From UBA4582 sp047630175 (GTDB lineage: Bacteria > Pseudomonadota > Gammaproteobacteria > Pseudomonadales > Azotimanducaceae), in contig JBLHVI010000002.1 in assembly GCA_047630175.1 (NCBI GenBank), positions 1 to 64,000 of the forward strand: a stretch of 64,000 bases of DNA, in the 5' to 3' direction. A program made the position numbers and the translations under genes. This document shows positions 44,381 to 53,465 of this stretch, one piece after another. Position 1 is the first letter of the stretch. The number at the start of each line of letters is the position of its first letter. The notes below the pieces were generated by a model, which saw nothing but the letters and a program-made list of their open reading frames with translations, was not told the origin of the DNA and did no database searches.

Positions 44381-44518
44381 GGATGTAAACAACACAGCGA
44401 TTATGCGACCAAAAGCGTCAGTAACAGAATAGGTAAGTCCCAGAATACTCACAAAAATAAACGGCTTGTAGATCAGCGCGGAGCCATAAAGCGCGACCAA
44501 CAGCCACAGGGATAAGTC

Positions 44519-46267
44519 ATGACAGCAACTGCTACGCCAAGGCTGGACAGTCACGACCCTTTAATGGAAGCGTTTCCAGATCTGGTGTCCGTGTTCCAGT
44601 CCACTGTCGATGAGATCCCCACCTACTGGGTCGATCGTTCGCAACTGCAGTCATTACTGGCCTATCTCAAACCGCATTATGAAATGCTATTCGATCTAAC
44701 GGCCATGGATGAACGTCACCGTGTACATCGTGAGGGTCTGCCTGCCAGCGACTTTACTGTGATCTATCATTTGTTTTGCCTGTCCCGCCGCTCCGATTTA
44801 CGTATCAAAGTCGCGCTACTCGAACCCGAACTTGCGCTCCCCAGCATTCATGAACTTTATCCGAATGCCAACTGGTATGAGCGCGAAGTCTGGGACATGT
44901 TCGGCGTTGTATTTAGCGGGCACCCAAATCTGCTGCGTATTTTGTTGCCACCCACATGGGAAGGCCATGCCCTACGCAAGGATCATCCGGCGCGTGCCAC
45001 TGAGATGGCACCTTTTAAACTCGATGAGGCGCGCCAAGACCGCGAACAGGAGGCCTTGCGCTTTAAACCCGAGCAATGGGGCATGCAACGCAAGCACGGC
45101 AAAACGGAATTCATGTTTCTAAATCTCGGACCTAACCATCCCTCGGTGCATGGCGTTTTTCGCATCGTGCTGCAGCTCGACGGAGAAGTCATTGTCGATG
45201 CCGTGCCCGAAATCGGTTATCACCACCGCGGTGCCGAAAAGATGGCAGAGCGCCAGACTTGGCACACCTATATTCCCTATACCGACCGCATCGACTACCT
45301 CGGCGGCGTCATGAACAATCTGCCTTATGTGATGGCCGTTGAGCAACTCGCAGGTATCACCGTGCCCGACCGAGCAAAGGTGATTCGCATCATGATGGCC
45401 GAGTTGTTCAGGATTTCTAGTCACCTAGTGTTCTACGGCACTTTCGCCCAAGACGTAGGGCAGATGTCACCGGTATTTTATATGTTCTCTGATCGTGAGC
45501 GCTTGTTGCGCATCGTTGAGGCTATCACCGGCGGCCGCATGCACCCCGCCTGGTTTCGCATTGGCGGCGTTGCCCATGACCTACCTGACGGCTGGGACAC
45601 CATGATTAAGGATTTTCTCGACTGGATGCCGGCGCGTCTGGCTGAATATGACAAAATGTCCATGAATAACAGCATACTCAAGCAACGCACCCGCGATATC
45701 GGCAGCTATACCCAACAGGAAGCCCTGGATTGGGGTATCACCGGACCGAATCTGCGCGCTACCGGCTATGACTTCGATCTGCGTCGTGATCGCCCCTATG
45801 GCGGCTATGACCAGTTTGAATTTGAGGTGCCGGTATTTACCCACGGTGATTGTTACGATCGCGCCCAAGTCAGAGTGGCCGAGATCAGGGAAAGTCTTCG
45901 CATCGTCAAGCAGTGCTTTCAAAATATGCCTGCAGGTCCCTACAAGGCTGATCACCCCTTGACCACACCGCCGCCGAAAGCAAAAACCCAACATGACATT
46001 GAAACCCTCATTCACCATTTCTTGAGTGTCAGCTGGGGCCCTGTCATTCCAGCCGGCGAGTGCAGCGTCGCTGTTGAGGCAACCAAGGGCATCAACGCCT
46101 ACTACCTAACGAGCGATGGCGGTACCGGCAGTTACAGAACCCGCATTCGAACCCCGTCTTTTCCCCACTTACAACAGATACCGCTGATCAGCCGGGGACT
46201 GATGATTGCAGACCTGATCGCTATCATTGCCAGTATTGATTTTGTGATGGCCGATGTTGATCGCTAA
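44519..46267 (+). CDS. nuoC: NADH-quinone oxidoreductase subunits C/D (fused)
   Basis: 582 residues. N-terminal NuoC (30 kDa type; about 1-175, with NANWYEREVWDMFG and ILLPPTWEGHALRKDHP) joined by a short linker to NuoD (49 kDa type; about 195-582). NuoD has LNLGPNHPSVHG, IGYHHRGAEK and the GIELDLR-equivalent region, and lines the quinone pocket. The fusion is typical of gammaproteobacteria such as E. coli (nuoCD). Directly after the spacer with the repeat; a 143-bp gap follows before nuoE. Confidence 0.96.
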   Translation: MTATATPRLDSHDPLMEAFPDLVSVFQSTVDEIPTYWVDRSQLQSLLAYLKPHYEMLFDLTAMDERHRVHREGLPASDFTVIYHLFCLSRRSDLRIKVALLEPELALPSIHELYPNANWYEREVWDMFGVVFSGHPNLLRILLPPTWEGHALRKDHPARATEMAPFKLDEARQDREQEALRFKPEQWGMQRKHGKTEFMFLNLGPNHPSVHGVFRIVLQLDGEVIVDAVPEIGYHHRGAEKMAERQTWHTYIPYTDRIDYLGGVMNNLPYVMAVEQLAGITVPDRAKVIRIMMAELFRISSHLVFYGTFAQDVGQMSPVFYMFSDRERLLRIVEAITGGRMHPAWFRIGGVAHDLPDGWDTMIKDFLDWMPARLAEYDKMSMNNSILKQRTRDIGSYTQQEALDWGITGPNLRATGYDFDLRRDRPYGGYDQFEFEVPVFTHGDCYDRAQVRVAEIRESLRIVKQCFQNMPAGPYKADHPLTTPPPKAKTQHDIETLIHHFLSVSWGPVIPAGECSVAVEATKGINAYYLTSDGGTGSYRTRIRTPSFPHLQQIPLISRGLMIADLIAIIASIDFVMADVDR

Positions 46268-46410
46268 GAAAAACCGGCGCAGCAGCCCGGCGGACACATG
46301 TTACGAAACCGTCACCGGGAAACCAACGGTGATGGCTATTAGAGGAAGTCGCTAATAGAAAGAATTTAACAGTAGCTGATAATTGCTAGGCAAGGATAAA
46401 GGAGGACATC

Positions 46411-46896
46411 ATGCACGTCGCCACAGACAACATCATAGACAGCTTGTCGATGCATGAGGTGGACGAGATAGAGACACTGGTCTCGCACCTGCCTGATCGT
46501 CAATCTGCTGCGATTGATGCGCTCAAGATAGTCCAACAGCACCGAGGCTGGATCTCCGACCAGAGTCTTTCCGCCATAGCGAACTTGTTGGGGATGTCGA
46601 CGGCAGCACTGGACGCTATTGCCACTTTTTACAACCTCATTTACCGGCGACCCGTGGGTGAACAAGTCATTCTGGTATGTGACAGTGTCAGTTGTTGGAT
46701 TATGGATGGCGACAGCGTCTGCGAGTCAATTCAGTCGCGCTTGCAGATCGGGCTGGGTGAGACCACCGCCGACGGAAAATATACGCTATTACCCGTTACC
46801 TGCCTTGGCGCTTGCGATCACGCACCGACGATGATGGTAGGTGATACGTTGCATGCAGACCTTACCGTCGACAGCATCAACGAGGTGTTCAAATAA
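46411..46896 (+). CDS. nuoE: NADH-quinone oxidoreductase subunit E
   Basis: 161 residues. Thioredoxin-like fold with the N1a 2Fe-2S cluster; ligands Cys90, Cys95, Cys131 and Cys135 are visible (VCDSVSCW, CLGACDHAP). It belongs to the peripheral NADH dehydrogenase module with NuoF and NuoG. A strong AAAGGAGG ribosome site precedes the ATG, consistent with the gap after nuoCD needing new initiation. The stop overlaps the nuoF start (TAATG). Confidence 0.95.
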   Translation: MHVATDNIIDSLSMHEVDEIETLVSHLPDRQSAAIDALKIVQQHRGWISDQSLSAIANLLGMSTAALDAIATFYNLIYRRPVGEQVILVCDSVSCWIMDGDSVCESIQSRLQIGLGETTADGKYTLLPVTCLGACDHAPTMMVGDTLHADLTVDSINEVFK

Positions 46897-48185
46897 TGGA
46901 AACGCCGCTGACTGCTAACATCAAACCTGACACAGGCCCTACCGACTTGACACGCTATGAAGCGAGCGGCGGCTACCAATCTGTGCGTGATAATGTTGGC
47001 CGCACAGATCCGCAAGATTTACTTAGCGTTATTATGGAGTCGGGTCTTCGCGGCCGCGGTGGCGCTGGTTTCCCCACAGGCATGAAGTGGAGCTTCGTCC
47101 CCAAAGACGATAAGTCGGGCCATCGCTATCTCGTTGCTAACGCCGACGAGATGGAACCCGGTACTTTCAAAGATCGTCTGTTGATGGAGTATGACCCACA
47201 CCAGCTGATCGAAGGTATGATTCTTGCTGCCTATACCATCAGCGCCGATGATGCGTATATTTTTATTCGCCACGAATATCACACGGCTATTCAACGCCTG
47301 CAAGAAGCCATCGACGCGGCACAGCATCGGGGTTACCTCGGTACTAAAATACTCGGCAGTGACTACCACCTAACAATACATGTGCATGTGAGTGCTGGTC
47401 GCTATATTTGCGGCGAAGAGACGGCGCTACTGAATTCTCTCGAGGGGCGACGCGCTATCCCCCGCGCCAAGCCCCCGTTTCCTCAGGTTAGTGGGCTATG
47501 GGGACGGCCTACCATCGTCAACAACGTTGAAACTCTATGCAATATTCCACATATCATTCGACGCGGCGCCGACTGGTTTAAGACACTGGGACTGGGCAAA
47601 GACGCCGGCACTAAACTCTATGGTGCCTCCGGCCGAGTAAATCGGCCTGGCTGCTGGGAGTTACCTATTGGCACAACCTGCCGAGAAATCATCGAAGAAC
47701 ATGCCGGTGGTATGCGAGCGGGGTATGGACTAAAGGGATTTTTACCAGGCGGCGCATCGACAGACTTTTTGGTTGCTGAGCATCTAGATCTGGCTATGGA
47801 TTATGACACGATCATGCAGGCAGGCAGTCGCTTGGGCACCGGCACCATGATCATCCTTGACGACAAAACCTGCCCAGTTGGCATGGTTGCCAATCTTGAG
47901 AAATTCTTCGCCCGAGAATCTTGCGGCTTTTGTACGCCTTGCCGTGATGGACTGCCGTGGGTACGTGATTTGCTTTACGCGTTTGAAGCAGGCAAAGGCA
48001 AAGCCGGAGACATAGAAACACTCGAGCGCCAAGCTGGCTTTATCGGCGCCATGGGCAATACCCATTGTGCACATGCACCGGGCGCCATTGAACCGTTGTC
48101 GAGCAGCCTGCGATATTTCCGCGATGAATACGAAGCGCATATCAAGGGCCAGTGCTGTCCTTACCACGGGAGCAAAAAGCCATGA
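46896..48185 (+). CDS. nuoF: NADH-quinone oxidoreductase subunit F
   Basis: 429 residues. Binds NADH and FMN; the glycine-rich motif GLRGRGGAGFPTG and the GEETALLNSLEG region are clear. The N3 4Fe-4S cluster ligands lie in ESCGFCTPCRDG plus a later Cys in GNTHCAHAPGA. It is the electron entry point of complex I. Its stop overlaps the nuoG start (ATGA). Confidence 0.97.
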   Translation: METPLTANIKPDTGPTDLTRYEASGGYQSVRDNVGRTDPQDLLSVIMESGLRGRGGAGFPTGMKWSFVPKDDKSGHRYLVANADEMEPGTFKDRLLMEYDPHQLIEGMILAAYTISADDAYIFIRHEYHTAIQRLQEAIDAAQHRGYLGTKILGSDYHLTIHVHVSAGRYICGEETALLNSLEGRRAIPRAKPPFPQVSGLWGRPTIVNNVETLCNIPHIIRRGADWFKTLGLGKDAGTKLYGASGRVNRPGCWELPIGTTCREIIEEHAGGMRAGYGLKGFLPGGASTDFLVAEHLDLAMDYDTIMQAGSRLGTGTMIILDDKTCPVGMVANLEKFFARESCGFCTPCRDGLPWVRDLLYAFEAGKGKAGDIETLERQAGFIGAMGNTHCAHAPGAIEPLSSSLRYFRDEYEAHIKGQCCPYHGSKKP

Positions 48186-51070
48186 CAATTATTCACGTTG
48201 ATGGCCGGGAGTACACGGTCAAAGCGAATTCGAACCTACTCGATGCGCTGCTTTCTGCAGGCATTGACGTGCCCTACTTTTGCTGGCACCCAGCGTTGGG
48301 AAGTGTCGGTGCCTGCCGGCAGTGTGCCGTAACGCAGTATGCTAACGATGATGATCAGCGGGGTCGATTGGTCATGAGTTGCATGACACCAGTTGTTGAT
48401 CAGGCGCGCTTTTCAGTCACCGCCGCCAACGCAACCGGCTTTAGGCAGTCAGTAATTGAGAACCTAATGATCAACCATCCCCATGATTGCCCCGTCTGTG
48501 AAGAGGGGGGCGAATGTCACTTACAGGACATGACTGTCATGGTTGGTCATCACGATCGTCATTATGAAGGATTAAAACGTACGTGGCGCAATCAACAGCT
48601 TGGGCCACTGCTGAATCACGAGATGAATCGCTGTATCACTTGTTATCGCTGCGTACGTTTCTATCAAGACTATGCGGGCGGCACAGACTTGGCGGCCTTC
48701 GCGTCTCGAGACCGAGTGTATTTTGGTCGCGCCGATGATGGCGTTCTGGAAAACGAATTTGCCGGTAATCTCGCTGAAGTTTGCCCCACTGGCGTCTTCA
48801 CTGACAAACCGTTTTCCAAACACTACACTCGCAAATGGGATCTGCAGTCAGCACCCACCGTCTGCGTTAGCTGCTCACTGGGGTGCAACACTTATACAGC
48901 AGAACGCGACGGCCTGGTGCGGCGCGTTCAGAATCGTTTTCATGCTGAGGTGAACGGCTATTTCCTCTGCGATCGGGGCCGTTTCGGCGCCGACTTTGTG
49001 AATTCGCCCAAACGTCTTCGCCATCCCGGACAGCGTCGTGCTGACGGCCTTTATGATGTCCTCTCCCCGGCGCAAGCGCTAGAAAATATTCGGCAAATGC
49101 TCGCGGAAAGTCAAAAAGTGATAGGTATCGGTTCACCCCGAGCAAGTCTTGAGGCCAATCAAGCACTGTACGCATTGGTCGGCGATGGCGCGTATTGCAA
49201 TGGTATGGATGATGTCGATCGGTCTTTGCATGGCATTATTCTGGGCGCATTGCAGAGCGATCTTTTGATGCCTACCTTGGCACAGGTTGAGACTTTTGAC
49301 GCCGTGCTTATTCTCGGCGAAGACATTACAAATCACGCACCACGTCTGGCGTTGGCGGTACGTCAAGCGGCTCGCAATGAAGCCACTGCCATGGCCGCGG
49401 CTATTAATCTAGCACCTTGGCAGGATGCAGCCGTGAGGGGCGTAGCACAGCAACGCTTGAGCCCCGTGATGCTTGCCACTCCCGCACTTGACCGACTCGA
49501 TGATATTGCTTGCCTGAAAATTCGGTTAGTACCCGAGGACATCGCAAAGTTAGGCCTCGCTGTGGCCCAGCAATTGCTCGATGGGCAGACCCCAGACCTC
49601 GCCTCTTACAACGCCAAAGCTAGCGGTAAGCCGAACGATAATACGTCCGAAAAGGATAGTAACGTTGCAGACATTGCGCGGTTATTAGTCACTGCCAAGA
49701 AGCCGTTAATTATCAGCGGTACTAGTAGCCGCAACACAGAAATTTTGAAGGCGGCTGTTGCTCTGGCTAGGACGCTGCGGGACAAAGTGCCGACTACCGG
49801 TTTGTTTTTATGCGCCAGCGAGTGTAACAGCTTGGGCGTCGCCCAATTAGATAACCAACAGTCTTTGACAGGTTTGTTGGCAGACTCGCCCGATATGGTC
49901 ATCATTCTTGAGAATGACATGGCCATGCGCTTGGGGCCTGATTTCCAACGTCATTTTGATCGCCACGGCGCACGCCCAGCAGTTGATCAAACACGCAGCA
50001 TAAAAAATCTTGTCGTTATTGATCATCTCGACAATGCCACCATTTCCGCCAGCGACCTGTTTTTGCCAGCGGCGACGTTCGCTGAGACACAAGGCACCTA
50101 CGTTAACAGTGAAGGCAGAGCCCAGCGTTCTTTAGCCGTGTTCGATCCCAGCCAACACACGGCTTCGGCAGCGATACGGCCGAGTTATGCTTGGTTGACA
50201 GCCATTAGTGAATTGCAGGGAGGCCCACCGCAAAGCAACCCACCGTTGCCCCAAACTGAGGCATTACGCCAGGCGTTAGTGGCCGCAAGACCCTCTTTGG
50301 CACCTATACTTGGCGCTGCAGAAGATGCGAACTATCGCCTTCATGGCCGCGCCATGGCGCGACAGCCCGCTCGTTATAGCGGCCGTACAGCAATACACGC
50401 AGACACTTCTGTATTTGAACACCCCCCCACTACGGACACTGAGTCAGCACTGGCGTTCAGCATGGAGGGCGAACAACAGCAGGCGCCCGCCAGTTTGCGC
50501 AGCTTTGTTTGGTCGCCAGGCTGGAACTCCAATCAAGGTGTTATCAAATTCCAGACCCAGGTTGGCGGCACCGATCGCTTTGGTCAATCAGGCGCATTAT
50601 TGTTTGATCATCAAACACGTGTCGATCGAAATGAAAACCTTAACAGTTTTGTTCTAAACAAATCCGAGGCGATCCAACGCCAAGAACCTGAGCATACAAA
50701 CAAGTCCAGACTGCTACCACAGCATCATATCTTCGGTAGCGAGCCCTTGACCAGCTATGCACCTGCAATCGCCGCCTTAATGCCCGCGCCTTATATGCGC
50801 CTTACCACTACTGCTGCCAAAGCTCTGGGCGTAAAAGCTGATGACGGGCTTGTACTTTCTTCAGACGCGCCGCCGGCCGCGCAAACGGTAGAACCCGTTT
50901 TTCGCGTCATCATTGATGATACGGTTCCCGGAGACTGCCTGATTTACCCTCTTATTCCGTCAACTTGGCATCTGCTGGATCTTACCCACGCGGACCTTGC
51001 TCGAGTGGATGGCTGGCAAGCGCCAGGCGCTGCTGACGCGAACTTGATTGCCACGGACAGGGGTACCTGA
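48182..51070 (+). CDS. nuoG: NADH-quinone oxidoreductase subunit G
   Basis: 962 residues from the ATG at 48182; an upstream in-frame extension lies inside nuoF. N-terminal 2Fe-2S domain (CWHPALGSVGACRQC), then HPHDCPVCEEGGEC for N5 and CITCYRCVRF for N4 cluster residues. A further set, CVSCSLGCNTY, is the N7-type site. The C-terminal molybdopterin-oxidoreductase-like part is longer and more divergent than in E. coli (908 residues), with a Gln/Pro-rich insert near 775-800. It links the flavin to the iron-sulfur chain. Confidence 0.95.
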   Translation: MTIIHVDGREYTVKANSNLLDALLSAGIDVPYFCWHPALGSVGACRQCAVTQYANDDDQRGRLVMSCMTPVVDQARFSVTAANATGFRQSVIENLMINHPHDCPVCEEGGECHLQDMTVMVGHHDRHYEGLKRTWRNQQLGPLLNHEMNRCITCYRCVRFYQDYAGGTDLAAFASRDRVYFGRADDGVLENEFAGNLAEVCPTGVFTDKPFSKHYTRKWDLQSAPTVCVSCSLGCNTYTAERDGLVRRVQNRFHAEVNGYFLCDRGRFGADFVNSPKRLRHPGQRRADGLYDVLSPAQALENIRQMLAESQKVIGIGSPRASLEANQALYALVGDGAYCNGMDDVDRSLHGIILGALQSDLLMPTLAQVETFDAVLILGEDITNHAPRLALAVRQAARNEATAMAAAINLAPWQDAAVRGVAQQRLSPVMLATPALDRLDDIACLKIRLVPEDIAKLGLAVAQQLLDGQTPDLASYNAKASGKPNDNTSEKDSNVADIARLLVTAKKPLIISGTSSRNTEILKAAVALARTLRDKVPTTGLFLCASECNSLGVAQLDNQQSLTGLLADSPDMVIILENDMAMRLGPDFQRHFDRHGARPAVDQTRSIKNLVVIDHLDNATISASDLFLPAATFAETQGTYVNSEGRAQRSLAVFDPSQHTASAAIRPSYAWLTAISELQGGPPQSNPPLPQTEALRQALVAARPSLAPILGAAEDANYRLHGRAMARQPARYSGRTAIHADTSVFEHPPTTDTESALAFSMEGEQQQAPASLRSFVWSPGWNSNQGVIKFQTQVGGTDRFGQSGALLFDHQTRVDRNENLNSFVLNKSEAIQRQEPEHTNKSRLLPQHHIFGSEPLTSYAPAIAALMPAPYMRLTTTAAKALGVKADDGLVLSSDAPPAAQTVEPVFRVIIDDTVPGDCLIYPLIPSTWHLLDLTHADLARVDGWQAPGAADANLIATDRGT

Positions 51071-52026
51071 TGGCCGAACTGACGATCTATCTTTTGATCT
51101 ATGGCACGCTGTTTGGCGCTTTCGGAGGCGCGGCTGTGTTGGTCTGGTTTGAGCGCCGACTGTTGGGGTTCTGGCAAGACCGCGTAGGACCTAATCGCGT
51201 CGGTCCGTTTGGTATCGGCCTCGCCTTAGCCGACATTATTAAGCTGTTCGCTAAGGAAGACTGGGTGCCCCCGTTTGCTGACCGTTTCATCTTTATCTTC
51301 GCTCCCACCGCTATTGTCATGGCGATGCTATTGGGATTCGCGGTCGTACCCTATTCTTCTGATCTATTCATTATCGACTTGAATATCGGCCTGCTATTTT
51401 TCCTTGGTATGACGTCTCTGGCTGTCTACAGCGTGTTGCTAGGTGGCTTGGCATCGAACAACAAATACGCTCTGCTCGGCGGACTACGTTCTGCCGCACA
51501 GATGATCAGTTATGAGGTTTTCATGGGTCTATCACTCATGGGTGTGGTTATGATCAGTGGATCTTTTAGTCTTGTTGATATCGTCAATGCGCAGGCTGAG
51601 CATGGCTGGTTTGTGGTCTCCCAGTTCTTGGGCTTTATCGTCTTCTTCATTGCCGCTATTGCTGAGAGTCATCGCTTACCATTCGATCTGCCCGAAGCCG
51701 AACACGAACTAGTCGCCGGTTTTCACACGGAATATTCTGGCATGAAGTTCGGTATGTTTATGGTAGGTGAGTACCTTGGCTTGATATTGATCTCATCGAT
51801 GATCACGACCATATTTTTCGGCGGCTGGCTGGGCCCAGACCTACTACCCGGTATCGTTTGGTTCGGGCTAAAAACGTTCTTGTTGATCTGTTTCTTTATT
51901 CTTTTGCGGGCCGCCATACCTAGGCCGCGCTATGACCAATTGATGTCCTTCGGCTGGAAGTTGCTGTTACCTCTGACGCTGGTCAATTTGTTAGTTACGG
52001 GAGGCTTTTTATTATGGCTGGCATAA
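51070..52026 (+). CDS. nuoH: NADH-quinone oxidoreductase subunit H
   Basis: 318 residues, eight membrane helices. Motifs include GFWQDRVGPNRVGPFG and the AESHRLPFDLPEAEHELVAGFHTEYSG loop with conserved acidic residues of the quinone channel. It joins the peripheral and membrane arms. ATG shares its A with the nuoG stop. Confidence 0.97.
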   Translation: MAELTIYLLIYGTLFGAFGGAAVLVWFERRLLGFWQDRVGPNRVGPFGIGLALADIIKLFAKEDWVPPFADRFIFIFAPTAIVMAMLLGFAVVPYSSDLFIIDLNIGLLFFLGMTSLAVYSVLLGGLASNNKYALLGGLRSAAQMISYEVFMGLSLMGVVMISGSFSLVDIVNAQAEHGWFVVSQFLGFIVFFIAAIAESHRLPFDLPEAEHELVAGFHTEYSGMKFGMFMVGEYLGLILISSMITTIFFGGWLGPDLLPGIVWFGLKTFLLICFFILLRAAIPRPRYDQLMSFGWKLLLPLTLVNLLVTGGFLLWLA

Positions 52027-52084
52027 GTATGTACACCCAAAGCTTGAGCATGAGTTTGCACATCACTACCGACCAGGCACGCAT

Positions 52085-52612
52085 ATGCTAAAAGCAATAT
52101 GGAGCCAGTTAGTCACCTTGTATCGGGTCTTTGGCCACCTTTTTACGGCTGCTGATACCGTTCAATACCCCGAGGAGATGCCCTACCTTGCCCCGCGCTA
52201 TCGAGGCCGCATCGTTCTCACACGGGACCCTGACGGTAATGAGCGCTGTGTTGCCTGCAACCTTTGCGCCGCGGTGTGCCCCGTCGATTGCATTGCGCTA
52301 GAAAAAACTGAAGATGAATCCGGGCGTTGGTACCCTGAGTTTTTTCGCATTAACTTTTCACGCTGCATTCTTTGCGGCCTATGTGAAGAAGCCTGCCCGA
52401 CCTATGCCATTCAGCTGACACCAGATTTCGAAATGTGTGAGTACGACCGTCAAAACATGGTGTACGAAAAAGAGCATTTATTGATCGACGGTCAGGGCAA
52501 ATACCCAGGATATAGCTTCTTTGAAGTAGCCGGCAAGGCCATCAAGGATAAGGACAAAGGCGAGGCTCGAAATGAAGCACCGCCCGTGGATATACGCAGC
52601 CTCTTACCCTAA
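52085..52612 (+). CDS. nuoI: NADH-quinone oxidoreductase subunit I
   Basis: 175 residues. Two 4Fe-4S ferredoxin motifs, CVACNLCAAVCPVDC and CILCGLCEEACPTYA, hold clusters N6a and N6b on the path to N2. The N-terminal amphipathic region contacts the membrane arm. A 58-bp gap separates it from nuoH. Confidence 0.97.
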   Translation: MLKAIWSQLVTLYRVFGHLFTAADTVQYPEEMPYLAPRYRGRIVLTRDPDGNERCVACNLCAAVCPVDCIALEKTEDESGRWYPEFFRINFSRCILCGLCEEACPTYAIQLTPDFEMCEYDRQNMVYEKEHLLIDGQGKYPGYSFFEVAGKAIKDKDKGEARNEAPPVDIRSLLP

Positions 52613-52630
52613 CAATTGTCAGGAGTTGTC

Positions 52631-53149
52631 ATGATCGAGTCTGGATTGTTTTATGTTGCTGCAGCGGTCGCGCTGGTGTCATCGATCATGTCAGTGACAC
52701 GCTTTAACGCAGCCCATGCGCTGGTCTACCTGATTATCTCGTTACTCGCATCGGCGATTATATTCTATGTTCTCGGAGCACCTTTCGCAGCAGTCCTGGA
52801 AGTGCTTATTTATGCTGGCGCCATCATGGTGCTATTCGTGTTTGTGATAATGATGCTCAACTTAGGCGCCGCGGGCGTACGCCAGGAACACCAGTGGCTA
52901 CGTCCGTCCATGTGGGTGCTACCCGCATTATTGTGCGTGGTTTTACTGAGCGAACTCATCTGGGTATTGGCTCACGATGGCCAAAGTTTATCGGGCCTTG
53001 TGATATCCCCAAAAGATGTTGGCATCGAATTGTTTGGCCCCTATGTTATCGCCGTCGAAATCACCTCAATGCTGTTAATGGCAGGGCTGGTAGGCGCCTA
53101 CCATCTCGGTCGTCGCTACCTGCTGGATGCCAGGGAGGATCTGTCATGA
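52631..53149 (+). CDS. nuoJ: NADH-quinone oxidoreductase subunit J
   Basis: 172 residues from the ATG at 52631, which has AGGAG about five bases upstream; the TTG at 52616 precedes that site. Five membrane helices; YAGAIMVLFVFVIMMLN is the family signature in helix 3. Part of the proton channel region near the quinone site. Stop overlaps the nuoK ATG. Confidence 0.95.
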   Translation: MIESGLFYVAAAVALVSSIMSVTRFNAAHALVYLIISLLASAIIFYVLGAPFAAVLEVLIYAGAIMVLFVFVIMMLNLGAAGVRQEHQWLRPSMWVLPALLCVVLLSELIWVLAHDGQSLSGLVISPKDVGIELFGPYVIAVEITSMLLMAGLVGAYHLGRRYLLDAREDLS

Positions 53150-53463
53150 ACGAGGCAGTCACTATACCCATGGCGCACGGCTTACTACTCGCAACTTTTC
53201 TATTCCTCATCGGCCTACTCGGTGTGATGGTGCGGCGAAATATCATCTTTATCCTGATGTCGCTGGAAATCATGCTTAATGCCTGCGGCCTCGCTTTCGT
53301 GGTCGTGGGTGCTCGTTGGGGACAGCCCGATGGCCAGATCATGTTTATGTTGATCCTCAGCATCGCTGCAGCCGAGGTGACTGTCGGCCTGGGATTGCTA
53401 CTGCAAGTACATCGACGCATGCAGACGTTGGATATTGACACCGCTAACAGGATGCGAGGGTAA
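53146..53463 (+). CDS. nuoK: NADH-quinone oxidoreductase subunit K
   Basis: 105 residues from the ATG at 53146; a longer frame runs back into nuoJ and is not real. Three membrane helices with the conserved Glu in MSLEIMLNA and in AAAEVTVGL, both needed for proton transfer. Followed by nuoL after 2 bp. Confidence 0.95.
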   Translation: MNEAVTIPMAHGLLLATFLFLIGLLGVMVRRNIIFILMSLEIMLNACGLAFVVVGARWGQPDGQIMFMLILSIAAAEVTVGLGLLLQVHRRMQTLDIDTANRMRG

Positions 53464-53465
53464 CC

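Noticed and set aside
44270..44554. Minus-strand hydrophobic open frame across the nuoB-nuoCD spacer
   Set aside because: Overlaps both nuo genes, lacks a ribosome site and has no recognisable family; mentioned only as part of the spacer.
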